Positions 36,345 through 47,539 of a DNA stretch of 64,000 nucleotides are shown here, piece by piece; the first letter of the stretch is position 1; every line of letters begins with the position of its first letter. The stretch comes from Microcebus murinus (Eukaryota > Chordata > Mammalia > Primates > Cheirogaleidae): contig NC_134109.1 of NCBI RefSeq assembly GCF_040939455.1, positions 76,844,001 through 76,908,000 of the forward strand, given 5' to 3'. The notes under the pieces are model-generated. The model worked only from the letters and a program-made list of their open reading frames with translations. It was not told where the DNA came from and did not search any database. A program made the translations under genes and the position numbers.

Positions 36345-36575
36345 AGACAAGGTATGGCACACTGGTTAAGTGTCTGGGTTTTAGGGTCAGACAGACCTGA
36401 ATTGGAATCTTGGCCCCACCACTTTCTAGATATTTGAGGTAAGGAGAGTTTCTTAGCCTCTCTAAACCTCAGTTTTTCCAACTGAAAAATCTACACAAGA
36501 TTATGAAGATTAAATTATATTAAATGTATGTAGCACAGTATGGGAAATAGAGTAGTTGTCAAATATTAGCTGTAA
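36345..36575 (+). mobile_element. MIR SINE, plus strand, near full length
   Basis: It runs from the tRNA-like head ('GGTATGGCACACTGGTTAAG') through GACAGACCTGAATTGGAATC and 'CTCTCTAAACCTCAGTTTTT' to the 3' half 'GATTAAATTATATTAAATGT' and AGCACAGTATGGG. Confidence 0.88.
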
Positions 36576-37191
36576 TGGCAATGATCTTGCTATTGCTGCC
36601 ATGTTTGGACATATATATCATAGGCATTTTGTCTTGAAGTAGCACTTTTTTGTCCATCAATGGTAATAATCAATGTAGTACTAAACAAAGCTAGAATCCA
36701 GAAAGATCAAATCTCAGAGAGCACTCTTTAAAACTGTTAGAAGAAGAAATTGGTTCACTATCATGTCAGTCTTTCTCATCCCTAATAACATATGACACAT
36801 TATAAAGAAGCCATGAAAAATGAACTAATATAAATAAGAAAAAATTTCTTCCTTCACCAATGGATGTTAAGTTACAAAATCTGCATTGAAATTCTTGCTT
36901 GAATCAAATAGGTTCTAGGCTAGAACTGATCCAGGTTGAAACAAAATAATTTTTTGTTCAATCTATAAAAAACTTGATTAGAGGAATTTCATAGTGGGTT
37001 AGGCAGTGATTTCTGAGGAAGGTATTTAGTTTATAAAAACAAAGAAAAGATAGATGTTAAGGTCCAGTGATGACTTGTTATGATAGCTCAGCCAAAATAA
37101 AGTATTGTTTTTTAGACTTAGAAAATCAAGAGAGAAAATAGTTCATCTGTTTCTCCATGCAATGTATCAAATACATAGAAAACTAGGAAAT

Positions 37192-37303
37192 TCATCCCAG
37201 CACTTTGGGAGGCTATGGTGGGAGGATCACTTGAGCCCAGGTGTTCGAGACCAGCCTGGGCAACATAGCAAGACCCCATCTCTAAAAAATAAAAAAAAGA
37301 AAT
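37192..37303 (+). mobile_element. Truncated Alu left monomer
   Basis: It starts internally at ATCCCAGCACTTTGGGAGG and ends after 'CATCTCTAAAAAATAAAAAA'. Only the left arm is present, so this is a 5'-truncated monomer. It is antisense to MEIS2. Confidence 0.85.
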
Positions 37304-37304
37304 C

Positions 37305-39400
37305 TCTGCATTTTTCATTTGTGTAATTACATAAAAATATATTTGTAACACAAATATGTAACACTATAAATATCCACAATTATAAACAAACAAAACCTAT
37401 ATCATTTATAAAAGTTTTAAAGAAAAAAGACATTATAAACTATTTCAGTAATCCTGTAGTAAATGACACAATAAAACACATTTACACAGGCAAAATGAAT
37501 TGAGACATTAAAACAAATTTAGGTTAATTTCTTAATACTATGAAAAATGAAATATTAATTATGATTTTTATTAGTGAAAATAATTGAATAATTAGTCAAT
37601 TCTCAATTTTAACTAAATAGACACCATGAACATTGTCCAAGAACTTGAGCAAAAGGTTATAAAAACACTTACGCATGGGAAATTTTATTGGATTAGATTA
37701 TCAAAAGCCATTGTCTTTAAGAAATCCTGAAACTCTATAGGTTTTAAGAAAGTCAGGATTAACTTCTCTTTAAACCACAAACCCAATCCAGTGAGCAAAA
37801 ATCAACAAACAAGTACAACATTTCTAAAGAGGGAATAAATTATCCATTGTCTGGTATCATTTCTTAGGCAACTAATTCCTGCTGAAACGTTGAACCAAAG
37901 ATAACCAGATATTTACAAAATGTGCTTTTTAGATCTGTACAAAAACACAGGAAACTCTGAGCATAGGATACTCTCTGATTTTGAAATTATGCCTTAATGT
38001 CATTTTCATTCCTATGATCACTCATGATGTAATATTTTTCAGAAGTTTTCAAGATCAGGTCAACTAGAGATGAGAACTACTCACATGGTCTCAATTCAAA
38101 GTGTGCCCTTTCAAAAGTGCATAATGTAAATTCTGGAAGCCTTTAGGTGGATGGCAGTTTAAGCACTTTATCTAGTGAATTGCTGGCAATCAAATGTAAG
38201 GTCATAGCACCTAGACATGTGGCTTCATGCTTTTGACACTACTATAGGCACTGAGATATATCCCTGGAGATTTGTCAGGAACAATCCTGGAAGTCAAGAA
38301 CTAAAGACAGTGTCAAGAAATTCTTTAGAGAAAAAATGTTGCCATAGAGAAGAGAAAGCCCTGATTGGTTTTTTAAATTTTGCAGTGGGGCAGGAAATAA
38401 CGCTCAGATTACTGAGGATACTTTTAAGTAATTGAGGAGCTCTGAAGAATTTGAACAACACGTGTGACTGACACTGTGGTTTGAATATAGCAGAAGCACC
38501 TTTCAATTAAAGAGCGTGGTTTTATTTTACTGCTTCAATATTTCAAGCCAGATAAAAACAAGATGCTAAGCCAATTTATAACTAAAAAGAAATCACCCTG
38601 GTTTAATTTTTTAAAGCCCATCTAGTGAGCACTTCTAGTAGGTTGCAGAGGTGATTAAGTGGTGTTGGTGAGCAAATTAAAAAGGAAATTGAAATGAACA
38701 GCTTTGAGAAAGTCCTTTTTTATTCACACAAAAGTATCTTTTAAAAACCCACAATATAAAATATTCACTAACTCTTCAGTTTTTTGATCCAGTTGGATGT
38801 GTTACTAATGGAATTGGTGGATTTTCTTTGGGTTAGAGATCTTACTATTCCCAAAGCCAGTGGATGTTTGGCGCAAAGAGCAAATACTAAAACACAAATA
38901 AGCATTTTTACTTATATATGAAGTTGATGACTATGAAATAAAAGTTTTGGAAAGTCCCAGAAGAAAACCAGCCTCATTATCTCAGGGTTCAGCACCTCTT
39001 GGACATTTCTAAGTACAGAGAGAATATAACTAAGCCTTCAGAATGTGCCAATTTAATTTCTGACCTCTCTCCTTTCTTCTCAAAGAATGACCCTATGGAT
39101 CTGACAAACATAAATTTAAAAAAAAGAAAAAGAAATTGCTTTTTCAAAGCATAAATCACTGATTGAAAAAATCTTTAACAAGTGGCATATGATAGCTCAG
39201 GCTCCAGTTTAACTTGAAGAAATAAAAATAAAAGGTTGTAATAAAGAAATAATAGAAGGGTGGCAGCCTTTTGATTAGAGAGATGGCATGGGGATTTTAA
39301 TGACTTTCTCAGGACAGTCAGTTGCCTTCATTAAATTTTACACCACACGTCAACTCAGTTCCTTTTTATGCAAAATGCACTTTGCAGGTAAAAAAAAAAC
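37305..39400. other. AT-rich unique intronic sequence
   Basis: About 2.1 kb has no recognised repeat, exon or regulatory cluster. Confidence 0.5.
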
Positions 39401-39402
39401 AT

Positions 39403-39745
39403 GAGAAAGTTGGAAAGCGCGATAGCTCATGCCTGTAATCCTAGCATTCTGGAGGGCCAAGACAGCAGGATTGTTTAAGGTCAGGAGTTTGAGACCAGCC
39501 TGAACAAAAACGACCCCTGTCTCTATTAAAAATAGAAAAAATTAGCTGTGTGTGGTAGTGTGTGCCTGTAGTCCCAGCTACTTAGGAGGCTGAGGCAGGA
39601 GGATCCCTTGAGCCCAGAAGTTTGAGGTTGCTATGAGGTAGGCTGATGCCATGGCACTCTGGCTCAGATGACAGAGCAAGACTCTATCTCCAAAAACAAA
39701 CAAACAAACAAAAAACAAAAAGAGAGAGAAGAGAGAAAATTGAAA
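39403..39745 (+). mobile_element. Alu SINE, strepsirrhine-like, with target-site duplication
   Basis: The body spans about 39417-39732. GAGGTTGCTATGAGGTAGGC and TGATGCCATGGCACTCTGG in the right arm are the clearest strepsirrhine-type wording in the window. The tail is CAAACAAACAAACAAAAAAC. GAGAAAGTTGGAAA (39403) and GAGAAAATTGAAA (39733) form an imperfect duplication. It is antisense to MEIS2. Confidence 0.95.
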
Positions 39746-40077
39746 TGGCCTTGTCTTATTTCTTCTGCTCCCTTTTTCTATGGTGATAGGACACTAATTT
39801 ATCCTCTTCAAGGCCAAGCCATCTCATCTGGAAAATGGGGACAAACCTGAGAAATTTTGGGTTATCAAGTACAAATTTATGTAAATATGCACTAAGAACT
39901 AGAAATGTAATGTAAAATCAAATGTAGGGTACCACTTTGCAGATGTGACTTGAATTTTATATCATATCATTTGAAAACTAATAGATACAGCACTTTGGGG
40001 GTTGGAAAAGACTTGGGAGTTCCCTAAGACCCTCATCACACAGAGATGTGAGGTAAGTCCACGAGAGCTTAAAGAGA

Positions 40078-40262
40078 TTATGGTAATAATAATGACAACT
40101 ACTTTTTAATGGATGGTTATAATATGCCAGGCATACATTATCACCTCACACATTCCACTAAACTACTTTACAAGGTTAAAAACCTAGTTTATAGGTAGTA
40201 AAGAGCAGAGCCTTGCCCAGGTTCTCCTATTCTAGAGTCTGAGCCCATAACCTCCAAAGCCA
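40078..40262 (-). mobile_element. MIR SINE fragment, antisense, diverged
   Basis: AATATGCCAGGCATACATTA followed by a decayed core and CAGAGCCTTGCCCAGGTTC, with TAGAGTCTGAGCCCATAACC at the head end. The middle is shortened. Confidence 0.6.
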
Positions 40263-40671
40263 CCCCACACTGTGCCTCCAACTGAGCTCAGGCTAACTGC
40301 AAGGCTCAAATTCAGACTCTAGTATGTTGAGCTCAGTCCCTTCTGGCCTTCAGGTTGAAAATGAAAATTAGAAATTACAAAACAAACAAAAAAATGAGAG
40401 TAGAACAGTATTTGACTTAGCACCAAACCTGACCTCATACTCCTAGATTTGTACCCTTTCCTAAGCTTCCTTTTCCTACAAACCCTACCCCTGTTTGTAT
40501 GTAGCACAAGGGCCAGGGGAAAATAGTGAAACAAAGTATCTTGAGCTACTGTTCTCCCATTTTTAGAAATCATATTATACTGTATCCTGAAATGGAAATT
40601 CACAGAAAGTGATGGGGCCTTAAAGTTTAATCTGTAGAATCAAAACCAATAAAGTCAGTGGTCATATGCAT

Positions 40672-40920
40672 ATTATTATCACTATTATTGCTGTTATTAT
40701 CATCCTCATTTATAGAGGATATTGTCTTATGTATGCCCAGCCCAGCACATAGAGCTTCAAATGCATAATCTAATTAAACTCTCACGAGATAGGTGTGGTT
40801 AACTCCATTGTAGAAATGAGAAAATTTAGGCTTAGACAAGTTAAATAAGTCACCTAAGGTCACACTGCACAAGGGAGTCAGAATTCAGATCTAAGTCTAA
40901 CTCCAAAGTTCATGCTTAAG
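40672..40920 (-). mobile_element. MIR SINE, antisense
   Basis: 'GCATAATCTAATTAAACTCT', 'AAATTTAGGCTTAGACAAGT' and 'CACCTAAGGTCACACTGCAC' mark the core. 'AACTCCAAAGTTCATGCTTA' ends the tRNA-like head. Confidence 0.82.
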
Positions 40921-42699
40921 AAAAAAGTTATGAGCATTTGAGTTTTGAATCATAATTTCTCCATAAAGCATAGAAACACTTTCCTTAAATTTGTAGGAGT
41001 TGGAGAAATCTCAAGCTATGCACTTGTACCTGCTTTCTTATACCTATGACTACTTAATTCTACCTAATAAATTCATCACAGATTTGGTGACTGACACGTT
41101 GACAAACTCAACAATTTTGAGGTGCGCTAACATCCCTAATGAGGAACTAACCCCTAAGTCAATGCTAACAACATCTACTAAGTTGCCACAGATTATTAGC
41201 TATTAACCAATGGTCAAATTGAAACAACAATTTATTCTACCAACGTGTATTTATCACAAATTAAGCACAGAGCACTTTACTAGGTATGAGGGTGCTAAAC
41301 AGAGCTGACGTATGAAACAGGCATTAGATGGGTGGCCCTCCATAATCAAGATTGATTTTTTTTAATTCTTGTTTTCCTTACCGTCTACTGTCAATCATAC
41401 CATAGAAAGTAAGCAAATGTTACTAGACAACATGCCCAGATGGAGGCCAGTAGGTTTAAGTAAAAAGTTAAAAAAAAAAAAGTGTACCTTCATGCAGATG
41501 AAAAAGTTAAACTGTCACAGCTTCAGACATTACTGTTTCTAGAGTGGAGATGTTGCATGAGGCAAGAAGACGTCCATGAACTTCACTTTCCACTTTCACT
41601 ATCCACCTACAACGCAGCAGGTTTCAAGGTCCCTAACAATGTTCAAAGGGAAGCTCCTGTGATATTTCTGCCTTAAATGCCCAACGTGTGGAACAACACA
41701 CCAATGTAACAAAGTAACATTTTTTTCTCTAGTTTTTAAAAAGTCTGACACCTTATTTTTTGGTGTAATTTTATTTCAGCCAGGGTCCAATTTCTTCTTC
41801 CTTTTTCTTTTTCTTTTTTTTTTTAACCAGGAGAAAATAATTCATGTTTCATACTGGCAGAAAATGAGCAACTAGAATTTGCTTTAGAACAAAAAACACA
41901 GAAAAAACTCTCATCCATTAAGTGTCTGATAACTATGCTAGGATGTGTAGCTTATGTGTGTTTAAACATCAAAGTCTGGCTGGATAAAGAACAGTAAATC
42001 TGTATTTCTACTCTCAGTTTTGCAAGTTGACTAACGATGTTAAAGGTCATTGATTCTCCAAAAATGCCCATGTTCCTATCTACATCCTTTAGAGGTATTG
42101 TAATTTTCTGAGCTAATTGCTACAAAAGGTTCAGAATCTTGTAGGAAAACTCTTGACAAAAAAGACAAAATCAGGCTTTTCTCACCATACTGCAGAGATA
42201 GTCTTAATGTACCCCAAGCCTCTTCTTGCTCATGTCAGAGCTGGAGAGACAAGGTGTGCCCAGCCTCATTCTCCCTCCCACAGTCCAAAGCAGGTAACAC
42301 CCACAAGGACGTCATTCTGCCACACCTCACTTGATGACCAAGAGGAACCACAATTCTGGATCTCCCAAATGTCCTTGAATATGACAAAAATGCCTCCCAG
42401 GATCCTCCAACAATAAGGAAGAGTCAGGGAAAATTTTATTGCCAGCAGATGCAACACTGGCAACCAGTTCTAATATTCTGCTAAACCAGAGATTGGGGAC
42501 AGTGAGATGCAGACGGGTTGGGGTTTTGCAGCTCTATTTCTCAGAAGTTTCCCAGTGGGTGGAGAGCACATCCACTCTGCTGCTTACAACCTCGAGCAAG
42601 CAGGGCCAAACCATACGTTCCCAAATGCAGAAAGATTGTTGTTTTCTCAATCACTCCCTCTTCCATGGATTTACCACCCAACCTCTAACTCAGCGGCTA

Positions 42700-42733
<34 letters not shown>

Positions 42734-43740
42734 TCTGCTTTTCAGAAAGGAAAATACATCACGTATTTTCAAGCTAGGTACTAATACAATTCATGTCAGG
42801 AGTCAGAGTCTGTTGGAGTCCTCATTTATACATTTTTGAGGGTGTAGCCAAACATGCTTACTTTGAACCAAACACTCAAGCAGCATTTAAAACACATTGC
42901 TTCATTAATACAACAAAGTGTAACTACAAGGAGAGCTGGGTGAATGAGACTTTCTGCGCAAGTGCAGCTGAAGTCCACAGAGACTTCCGACCATAGAGGA
43001 AATCGCTTTTCTCACAATTGAAAACTGATCCTGAGCCCGTGCTGACACACCTCTTAAACACAAGACGCAAGAAGACTCCCTAGGAAATTAAACTCTCTCT
43101 GAATGTACTACAATGAAAGAAGCAGGGTCAAGGATAGTGTTTTCCAGAGTGTGTTCTGAGAAACACTGGCCCCCAGAGATAATGCAAAAAAGGATTTCAA
43201 TGCATAAATGAGTCCGGAAAGCTCTGTGCCTCTACCTTCTGTAGACGCAAAATGCACGTTAGCAAATTAGGGGATCTGAAAATTTCTATAGTAGAGAAAA
43301 CCCTGCTCTACTTCAGCTTCCAATCTATTTCACCAGAAAATTCTCCCCCCCCCCCAAGTAATGCCTATTTAAACATCCGTGGAGCCATAGTTTTCGAAAT
43401 ATTGAAGGAGGTATACTTGCTCAATCCTGTTGAGTCATCTCTAGGTGTTAATAACTACAATAATGCCATAAAAATTTACAAAAATGGGAGTTTGTATACA
43501 AGTTCCTTGAATGGTGCTACATGCACGGGACCTATGGAATCACAATAATTTAAATGCTTAAATTACTTTAGAGAGAAGGGCCAAGCTTTTTTTTTCTTTT
43601 TTAAAGAGCTATTTGAAATTTGCTTCTTCACTCTTTCAAAAAGGCAGTATTTCAGGGAAGCATACGGGTCTGCTATTTTGACCATGGAAGACACAGTGGA
43701 GAATTTGTCATTGGCATTCAAAAGGAAGGCGATTATGTCA
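40920..43740. other. Unique intronic sequence with A and C runs
   Basis: It contains a 29-A run (42703-42731) and an 11-C run (43345-43355). A possible decayed hAT-type piece lies near 43130-43210 ('CCAGAGTGTGTTCTGAGAAA'), too weak to call firmly. No coding signal was found. Confidence 0.5.
42703..42731 (+). repeat. 29-bp homopolymer A run
   Basis: Uninterrupted A residues with no SINE body upstream. Confidence 0.9.
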
Positions 43741-43744
43741 CTAT

Positions 43745-43860
43745 CCCCATTCAGAAATCTTCAATGGGTCCCTATTACCTACCAAATCAAGCACAAACTC
43801 CCCAGCCTGCTATTCAGTGTCCTTCACAATATGGACCCAATCCTCCTTTCAAAAAATAAT
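43745..43860 (+). mobile_element. LINE-2 fragment
   Basis: 'AAATCTTCAATGGGTCCCTA', 'CCTACCAAATCAAGCACAAA' and 'CTCCCCAGCCTGCTATTCAG' with TCCTTCACAATATGGACCC form an ordered match to the L2 3' region. A short ATT tract follows. Confidence 0.78.
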
Positions 43861-43879
43861 AATTATTATTATTGAAGGC

Positions 43880-44110
43880 CTCCTATATTATCATAGCACA
43901 ATGGGGGACAGAGGAGTGAAGAGATGCCTAAGACATAGAAACTGTCCTCAAGAATCTTACAGTCCAGCAGGATAATAAATAAGTCATGTAACCAATTACT
44001 ATAGCAACGGGGGAGACTCATGTGTCAGAAATGCACAATGGGATTTCAGAGGAAGGGAATTGCTTTCAACTAGAAGTTGGAGTCTGGGGCTTGTGGCAGG
44101 ACTGAAGACT
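43880..44110. mobile_element. L2/CR1-like LINE remnant, orientation unsure
   Basis: 'CTGTCCTCAAGAATCTTACA' and GTCCAGCAGGATAATAAATA resemble the common 'CCCTCAAGGAGCTTACAGTC' segment of an old LINE. The remainder is decayed. Confidence 0.45.
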
Positions 44111-44274
44111 GGGCTTAGAGCAGGTAGATGCTTTTCCACCTTTACAACCCATAACTTCCCTTTCCCAGGTATAAATGTGGGATTTCACTTTTAGGTTCTT
44201 CATGATATTTGTTATAGGGAATCAGTTTTCAACTACTTAAAAAGCAACTTTTAAATAAAAAATACAATGTTTAC

Positions 44275-44493
44275 TTACTATGAGCTAAATATAAAATTAC
44301 TGTCATTTTATATGAATTACATCATGTAATCCCTAGCCCACCAAATCTATTAGATTAGGTATTATTTATTACTCTCCTTTTACAGATGTAAAGGACAGGA
44401 GACTTGCCTGTGACAAGTGAGAGATTTGAGGATTTAAAGGCAGGCAGGCCAAAGCCAGGGCCCACATCTTTGACCACTATGCTACATTGCCCA
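44275..44493 (-). mobile_element. MIR SINE, antisense
   Basis: 'ACTCTCCTTTTACAGATGTA' marks the core and 'CATCTTTGACCACTATGCTA' with CATTGCCC the tRNA-like head. The middle is diverged. Confidence 0.75.
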
Positions 44494-44689
44494 TAAATAC
44501 TCTTCCCTAGGGAGAATCAAGACTCACCCAACATGCATCAAGCATTTCTACTTCAACAACTTTGCATATGCAAATGGAATATTATTCTTCCTCCTCTCCA
44601 CTGGTTGGTAGGTGTCCATACTTCAAATACATGGCAGAGAAGAAGAAAGCCATCTAGACCATGTCAATTCCACGGAGGGAGAAACCTGC

Positions 44690-44947
44690 ATGTTATTTTG
44701 AACTCTGTCCTCTTCCTTTCTTCCCACATGACATCGCTCTGTCAGTCCTCTCTCCTTCCATCTCTACTGCCACTGCCTTCATTCGTCCCTCTTCTGTCTT
44801 CTGGACTATTAACCCTTATTCTAGATTTTGTCTTCTTGCCCTCAGACATTTTCCCCACACTCTACAAGAGCTGTTTTAAAAATGTAAATCTCATCATAAA
44901 CTCTTTTTGCTTAAACCTCTTTAATGGCTTTTTCCAATCCTAGAATA
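44690..44947 (+). mobile_element. LINE-2 fragment, upstream part of an interrupted copy
   Basis: The sequence is pyrimidine-rich L2 3'-region type, ending GTAAATCTCATCATAAACTC and CTTTAATGGCTTTTTCCAAT. It appears to resume at 45125 after a MER5-type insertion. Open frames here are not genes. Confidence 0.65.
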
Positions 44948-45105
44948 CGGTTTCCCAGGGGGTGTGAATTAAAAACTCAGATTCCCAGGACTTCCTCTGG
45001 AAATCACAACGTCCTATGTTTGTGGTGTGCCTGGGAATCTGTATTTACATGCCCCTCAGGAGCTTCTTATCACCAGGGAAGTTTGGTAAACAGTGCTTTA
45101 CAGGA
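44948..45105 (-). mobile_element. MER5-type (hAT-Charlie) transposon inserted in L2
   Basis: The antisense pattern is 'GTGAATTAAAAACTCAGATT', 'CTGGGAATCTGTATTTACAT' and CCCCTCAGGAGCTTCTTATC, ending in GTAAACAGTGCTT. It is diverged, and L2 sequence lies on both sides. Confidence 0.65.
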
Positions 45106-45124
45106 TTAAGTATAAGCTTCTTAG

Positions 45125-45568
45125 TGTGGTAAACAAGGATCTTCCTGTACGTCCCTACTTGCCTCTCCAGCCTTTTCTCCACAGGCATTCTCTCACACAA
45201 ACAGCAGTATCCATACGCTCCATGCACACCACGTTACTCACTCACACCCAAGGGCCTTTGTACTATTTCATCTGCTCCCCACACACTCCCTACCTTGTTC
45301 ACCTGGCAACATCCACTGAAGGCCAGCACAACCTTTTCAAACCTCCCCAAGTTTATGAAGTAATCACTCCCTTTTCTGAAAGACCTTACAATCTATATGT
45401 TAAATGCAACATTAGAAGCATGCATATTTATTTGTTTACATTTCCAAGTTACTTACTAAACAGTATAAACTTGCTAAGAAAAGGGACCACGTCCTGTTTG
45501 CTTCATATCCTTAGCACCCAACACAATACTTGGCACCAACTTAGTGGCCCATAAACGTTGAATGAAGA
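45125..45568 (+). mobile_element. LINE-2 3' end, downstream part of an interrupted copy
   Basis: 'CAAGGGCCTTTGTACTATTT' (the usual 'CTTTGCACTTGCTGTT' site), CTCCCCACACACTCCCTACC, 'CCTTAGCACCCAACACAATA' and CTTGGCACCAAC, ending GGCCCATAAACGTTGAATGAA, the L2 terminus. Confidence 0.83.
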
Positions 45569-45614
45569 GAATATTCTTTGGGTTCTGCCATTAGTCACCA
45601 AGCTAGACTCTTTA

Positions 45615-45775
45615 AAAGCCAATGTTTATTTAATGCTAACAATTACCCTAGGAGATAGTTATTATTCCCATTTTTACAGGTAAAGAAACTAACATTCAGA
45701 AAGATTGCTGCTTGGAAGTGGCAGGGTGAAAAGGAGTGTTCTGACGCAACTGCTTCCAGAACTACCATCCTCTCT
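45615..45775 (-). mobile_element. MIR SINE fragment, antisense
   Basis: 'GAGATAGTTATTATTCCCAT' and TTTTACAGGTAAAGAAACTA mark the core, with only part of the head retained. Confidence 0.72.
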
Positions 45776-46763
45776 ACACCAGGCTCCTTCCCAAATTAAG
45801 TGAATGGCTGCATGCGTGAAAGTTATCTGTGTATTTGCCAAGGTGCTTCCCACTTCCTGGGAGATGGTAAGCTCTTGAAGGCAGAGACCCCTGTGATTTC
45901 CATATTTTTAATCCTGGAGTGTCTTGCTCGATGAATATCTTTGCGTGTTGAATTTAAACAGCACGCACTTAGAAGAGGCCTTGAGAGACTGAGAGCTTTC
46001 TGCCTCCAGAGAGGTGTGTGAAGCTACACATCAGCACCAGTGTGTGGCCATCTCTCAGAAGAGGACACCCGTAAGTTTTCAATAATCAATGATTTATCAA
46101 CTTTTCTTCATCTTTCACATTTAGTACATAGAAATTCTGGAAGTTTTATTTTAGTGGATGGCATTTGTTACAAATGTTAGTTGGAAGAAGAAATATGAGA
46201 TTTTTACACTCCCAGTCTACTTTTGTAAATCTTTAAACTTATAAAAAAAAAAAAAAAGAATGATTGGTTTTGAGGCAACAGTAGGGTAACTGGTAGGAAG
46301 GGTTAAGGAAAAAGTGCTTTGGTTAAGAAAATACTTTATTGACTAACAAAAAAGTACTCATCTATATCTTGTATGAATTTACAGTCTTTAAATAATTACA
46401 ACTCAGCTAACTATATTTAATTGTAAAATTCTCCTGAAAATTATTTAGGTTTTCTGGAATGATTTGGATTACATTTCAGGAGAGGGTAGAGGCTCAGCCT
46501 CTGTATTGATTATCATTTATTGTTCTACTTGTGAAGTATAGAAATTCCAACAGAGAGAGTTCTAATTAGATAATGGAAAATGCACTTCATACTTAGCAGA
46601 CTGAACAGTCTACTGATATTAATACCACCAACTTACATGTCCTACATGTGAACTGTGGCATTCTACCATCCTCAGAAAATAAACTCTAATGCCTAGTAGT
46701 TATTTTCTTGCCAGTTGAGAAGAAAAAAGCTGTCCTGGTAATTCAAAAACAAGAAACAAGAAA

Positions 46764-47067
46764 TATTCCTGGCTGGGTGCTGTGGCTCACCCACATAATC
46801 TTAGCACGATGGGAGGCCTAGGTGGAAGGATTGCTTGAGGCCAGGAGTTTGAGCCCAACCTGAGGAAAAGTGAGATCCCATCTCTACAAAAATTAGAAAA
46901 ATTAGCCAGGTGTGGTGGCGAGAGCCTGTCGTCCCAGCTATAATACTTGGGAGGCTAAGGCAGGAGGATCTCTTGAGCCCAGGAGTTTGAGGTTGCAGTG
47001 AGCTATCATGATGCCACCTCACTCTAGCAGATCAAGACCCTGCCTCAAAAAATATATATATATTCCT
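46764..47067 (+). mobile_element. Alu SINE
   Basis: A dimeric Alu at about 46771-47060, with the insertion TATAA inside the right-arm AGCTACTTGGG site (CCCAGCTATAATACTTGGGA). The tail is AAAAAATATATATA. A short duplication, TATTCCT, borders it. It is antisense to MEIS2. Confidence 0.93.
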
Positions 47068-47221
47068 TCACTACATACTATAAATCAAGGAAATAAAAAG
47101 CTCAAGTTACACCACTGATGAAAAACTTACAGCCTCTCTCTATATTAAAAGATAAAATGTGCAAATAAAAAATAAGACCCATGAATGTAAACATTAGATT
47201 TCTGGAACTTGAATTTAAAAG

Positions 47222-47335
47222 ATTAACTCATTCAATTTTATTTAACAGGTGAGCAAAACTCCAAAGAGATTAAGGGGTACATCCAAGGTCAGGCAGCTAA
47301 TTAGTGTCATCGCAGGACAGGGGAGAAGGAGAATA
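47222..47335 (-). mobile_element. MIR SINE fragment, antisense
   Basis: 'AGATTAAGGGGTACATCCAA' and GGTCAGGCAGCTAATTAGTG mark the core. It directly abuts a second MIR. Confidence 0.65.
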
Positions 47336-47339
47336 CAGG

Positions 47340-47535
47340 AACCAACAGTTACTGGTTCCAGGCAATGTTATGTGCTTATTAACACATGACATCTCACGTA
47401 ATATAAACAAGATTATATCGAGCACTCCACTTTGCAGATGGAGAAACTGAATCTAGCTGATATCGGGTAAAATTGGAATTTGAACCCATGTCTCTGTCTC
47501 CTAGGTCTGTGCCCTTTTCAATGCAATCATGACTT
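47340..47535 (-). mobile_element. MIR SINE, antisense
   Basis: 'TTTGCAGATGGAGAAACTGA', 'GGAATTTGAACCCATGTCTC' and CTAGGTCTGTGCCCTTTTCA are in MIR order. Confidence 0.78.
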
Positions 47536-47539
47536 TAAA

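Noticed and set aside
43130..43310. Possible hAT-type transposon ('CCAGAGTGTGTTCTGAGAAA')
   Set aside because: Only one short stretch is suggestive and the other terminus could not be located.
44533..45554. 136- and 153-codon open frames, plus strand
   Set aside because: They overlap diverged L2 and MER5 remnants and do not read as the L2 reverse transcriptase.
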